Positions 5,767-6,677 of a stretch of DNA of 6,677 nt are shown piece after piece; the stretch's first letter is position 1; each line of letters begins with the position of its first letter. The position numbers were made by a program, and so were the translations under genes. Source of the DNA: Nitrospira sp. (GTDB lineage Bacteria; Nitrospirota; Thermodesulfovibrionia; Thermodesulfovibrionales; SM23-35); assembly GCA_016873595.1 (NCBI GenBank), contig VGWZ01000108.1, positions 1 through 6,677 on the forward strand, read 5' to 3'. Below the pieces are notes generated by a model. It saw only the letters and a program-made list of their open reading frames with translations. It ran no database searches and was not told the DNA's origin.

Positions 5767-6636
5767 GTGAATAAATCAATTGATTTAGAAAATATAAAGG
5801 AGCAGCTTCGTCGGCTTAAGGAAAATATGCCTGTTTATAAAGATATTTTGACATTTTATGAAAAGATTGTCACGAAACAGGCAGACATCAGGCCTTCCAT
5901 CGAGATACCTTCTTTTGAACTTGAAGGAGAATTGAAAAATTTACAAACAAAAGAGGGATTTCCCCTGATCAACAAAGAGGACTTTATATTGGATATTCCT
6001 TCTTCGATTATATTATTTGAATACCTATGCGAAATTGGAAAGAATACAACTGGCAAGATGGAAGCAGATATCCACGCGATAGAACAATCCATGAGAAATG
6101 GCACCATAGAACTGGAAGAGTTGATAAAAAGGCATTTTGATGACGATTATCTGGATAAAATAACAGGAGAACTGGACTTAAATAAGGCATTATTGAAATT
6201 CCTTATTCACGCGAGCATAAAGCCCTCCATTAATGTAAATGTTGATAGACTTAGGGATAGACTTGACCTGAAACTCTGGAACAAAGGGTACTGTCCAGTT
6301 TGTGGTTTGTTACCCCAGATGTCCGAGCTGAGGGGAGAAGGACAGCGTTACTTTATGTGCTCCTTTTGCAGTTTTAAGTGGCAAGGTGACCGTATAATGT
6401 GTCCCTTTTGCGAAAACAGAGATCATCAAACCCTCCAGTATTTTTATGCAGAGGGTAACGAAACCCATCGGATAGATGTCTGCAATCAATGCAAACAATA
6501 CATAAAGACTATTGATACACGCAAAATCGACTATGAACCAGATTTGAACTTAGAGGATATTACTTCTCTACATCTCGATATCTTAACCTCTCAGAAAGGT
6601 TTTAAAAGGCCTGTCCCAACCCCTTGGGGTCCGTAA
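5767..6636 (+). CDS. fdhE: Formate dehydrogenase accessory/maturation protein FdhE
   Basis: This 289-residue cytoplasmic protein has the FdhE layout (E. coli 309 residues). A helical N-terminal half is followed by a metal-binding region with four Cys-x2-Cys knuckles: C176/C179 (CPVC), C198/C201 (CSFC), C212/C215 (CPFC) and C239/C242 (CNQC). The C-terminal stretch DITSLHLDILTSQKGF is also typical. FdhE proteins bind the catalytic subunit of Tat-exported formate dehydrogenases and are needed for their activity before export; the knuckles are known to bind metal (rubredoxin-like). The only start in frame upstream of Met21 is the GTG at 5767, which has no evident Shine-Dalgarno, only T/A-rich sequence. 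Met21 (ATG 5827, AAGGA before it) is an alternative but would remove a plausible helix. A strong terminator separates it from fdhB, so expression may depend on readthrough. By eye its sequence is more AT-rich than fdhA. Confidence 0.9.
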   Translation: MNKSIDLENIKEQLRRLKENMPVYKDILTFYEKIVTKQADIRPSIEIPSFELEGELKNLQTKEGFPLINKEDFILDIPSSIILFEYLCEIGKNTTGKMEADIHAIEQSMRNGTIELEELIKRHFDDDYLDKITGELDLNKALLKFLIHASIKPSINVNVDRLRDRLDLKLWNKGYCPVCGLLPQMSELRGEGQRYFMCSFCSFKWQGDRIMCPFCENRDHQTLQYFYAEGNETHRIDVCNQCKQYIKTIDTRKIDYEPDLNLEDITSLHLDILTSQKGFKRPVPTPWGP

Positions 6637-6677
6637 CCATTCTTGATCTTCTTTCACTATTTTTAAGAACGAGAATT
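6637..6677. other. Window end, no recognised feature
   Basis: Forty-one bases follow the fdhE stop. They contain a weak five-base complementarity (ATTCT at 6639-6643 with AGAAT at 6672-6676) but no GC-rich stem or T tract complete enough to call a terminator, and no start codon with a ribosome site. Confidence 0.5.

Overview
The window reads as bacterial chromosome. Evidence for a bacterium: strong Shine-Dalgarno sequences, a rho-independent terminator, a Tat signal peptide, and an in-frame UGA with a SECIS-like hairpin directly downstream inside the coding sequence (the bacterial, not archaeal, arrangement). Moderate GC, a two-gene SufC/SufB-type Fe-S assembly pair and a soluble Desulfovibrio-type selenocysteine formate dehydrogenase suggest an anaerobe of the sulfate-reducer type (Desulfobacterota or Nitrospirota/Thermodesulfovibrio-like). 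That taxonomic guess is inference.

Layout. Positions 1-1411 (minus strand) hold a translationally coupled sufC-sufB pair: the ATPase SufC (671-1411), then the N-terminal 227 codons of a SufB/SufD-family scaffold that runs off the left edge. Positions 1412-1889 are a 478-base AT-rich divergent intergenic region. It has candidate promoters in both directions, a motif present in three related copies (one a perfect dyad), and a potentially folded leader. Positions 1890-4952 (plus strand) encode the catalytic subunit of a periplasmic formate dehydrogenase, read through an in-frame TGA at 2454-2456 as selenocysteine 189. A naive gene caller splits this gene in two. Positions 4958-5692 encode the electron-transfer subunit, with 12 Cys placed for three [4Fe-4S] clusters and no membrane anchor. 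A strong terminator follows at 5713-5753. Positions 5767-6636 encode the maturation factor FdhE, starting at GTG with no evident Shine-Dalgarno. The last 41 bases hold nothing I can name.

How the genes work together. FdhA should oxidise formate (or reduce CO2) at a Mo- or W-bis-MGD site with Sec. It carries one [4Fe-4S] cluster and is exported by Tat, taking the signal-less FdhB along as a complex. FdhB passes electrons to a partner not encoded here, because no cytochrome b gamma subunit or cytochrome c gene follows. FdhE acts in the cytoplasm before export. The divergent Suf pair makes Fe-S clusters, of which this enzyme needs four.

I see no clearly new system. The points most worth checking are the Sec recoding, the repeated motif in the shared control region, and the terminator and missing Shine-Dalgarno between fdhB and fdhE.
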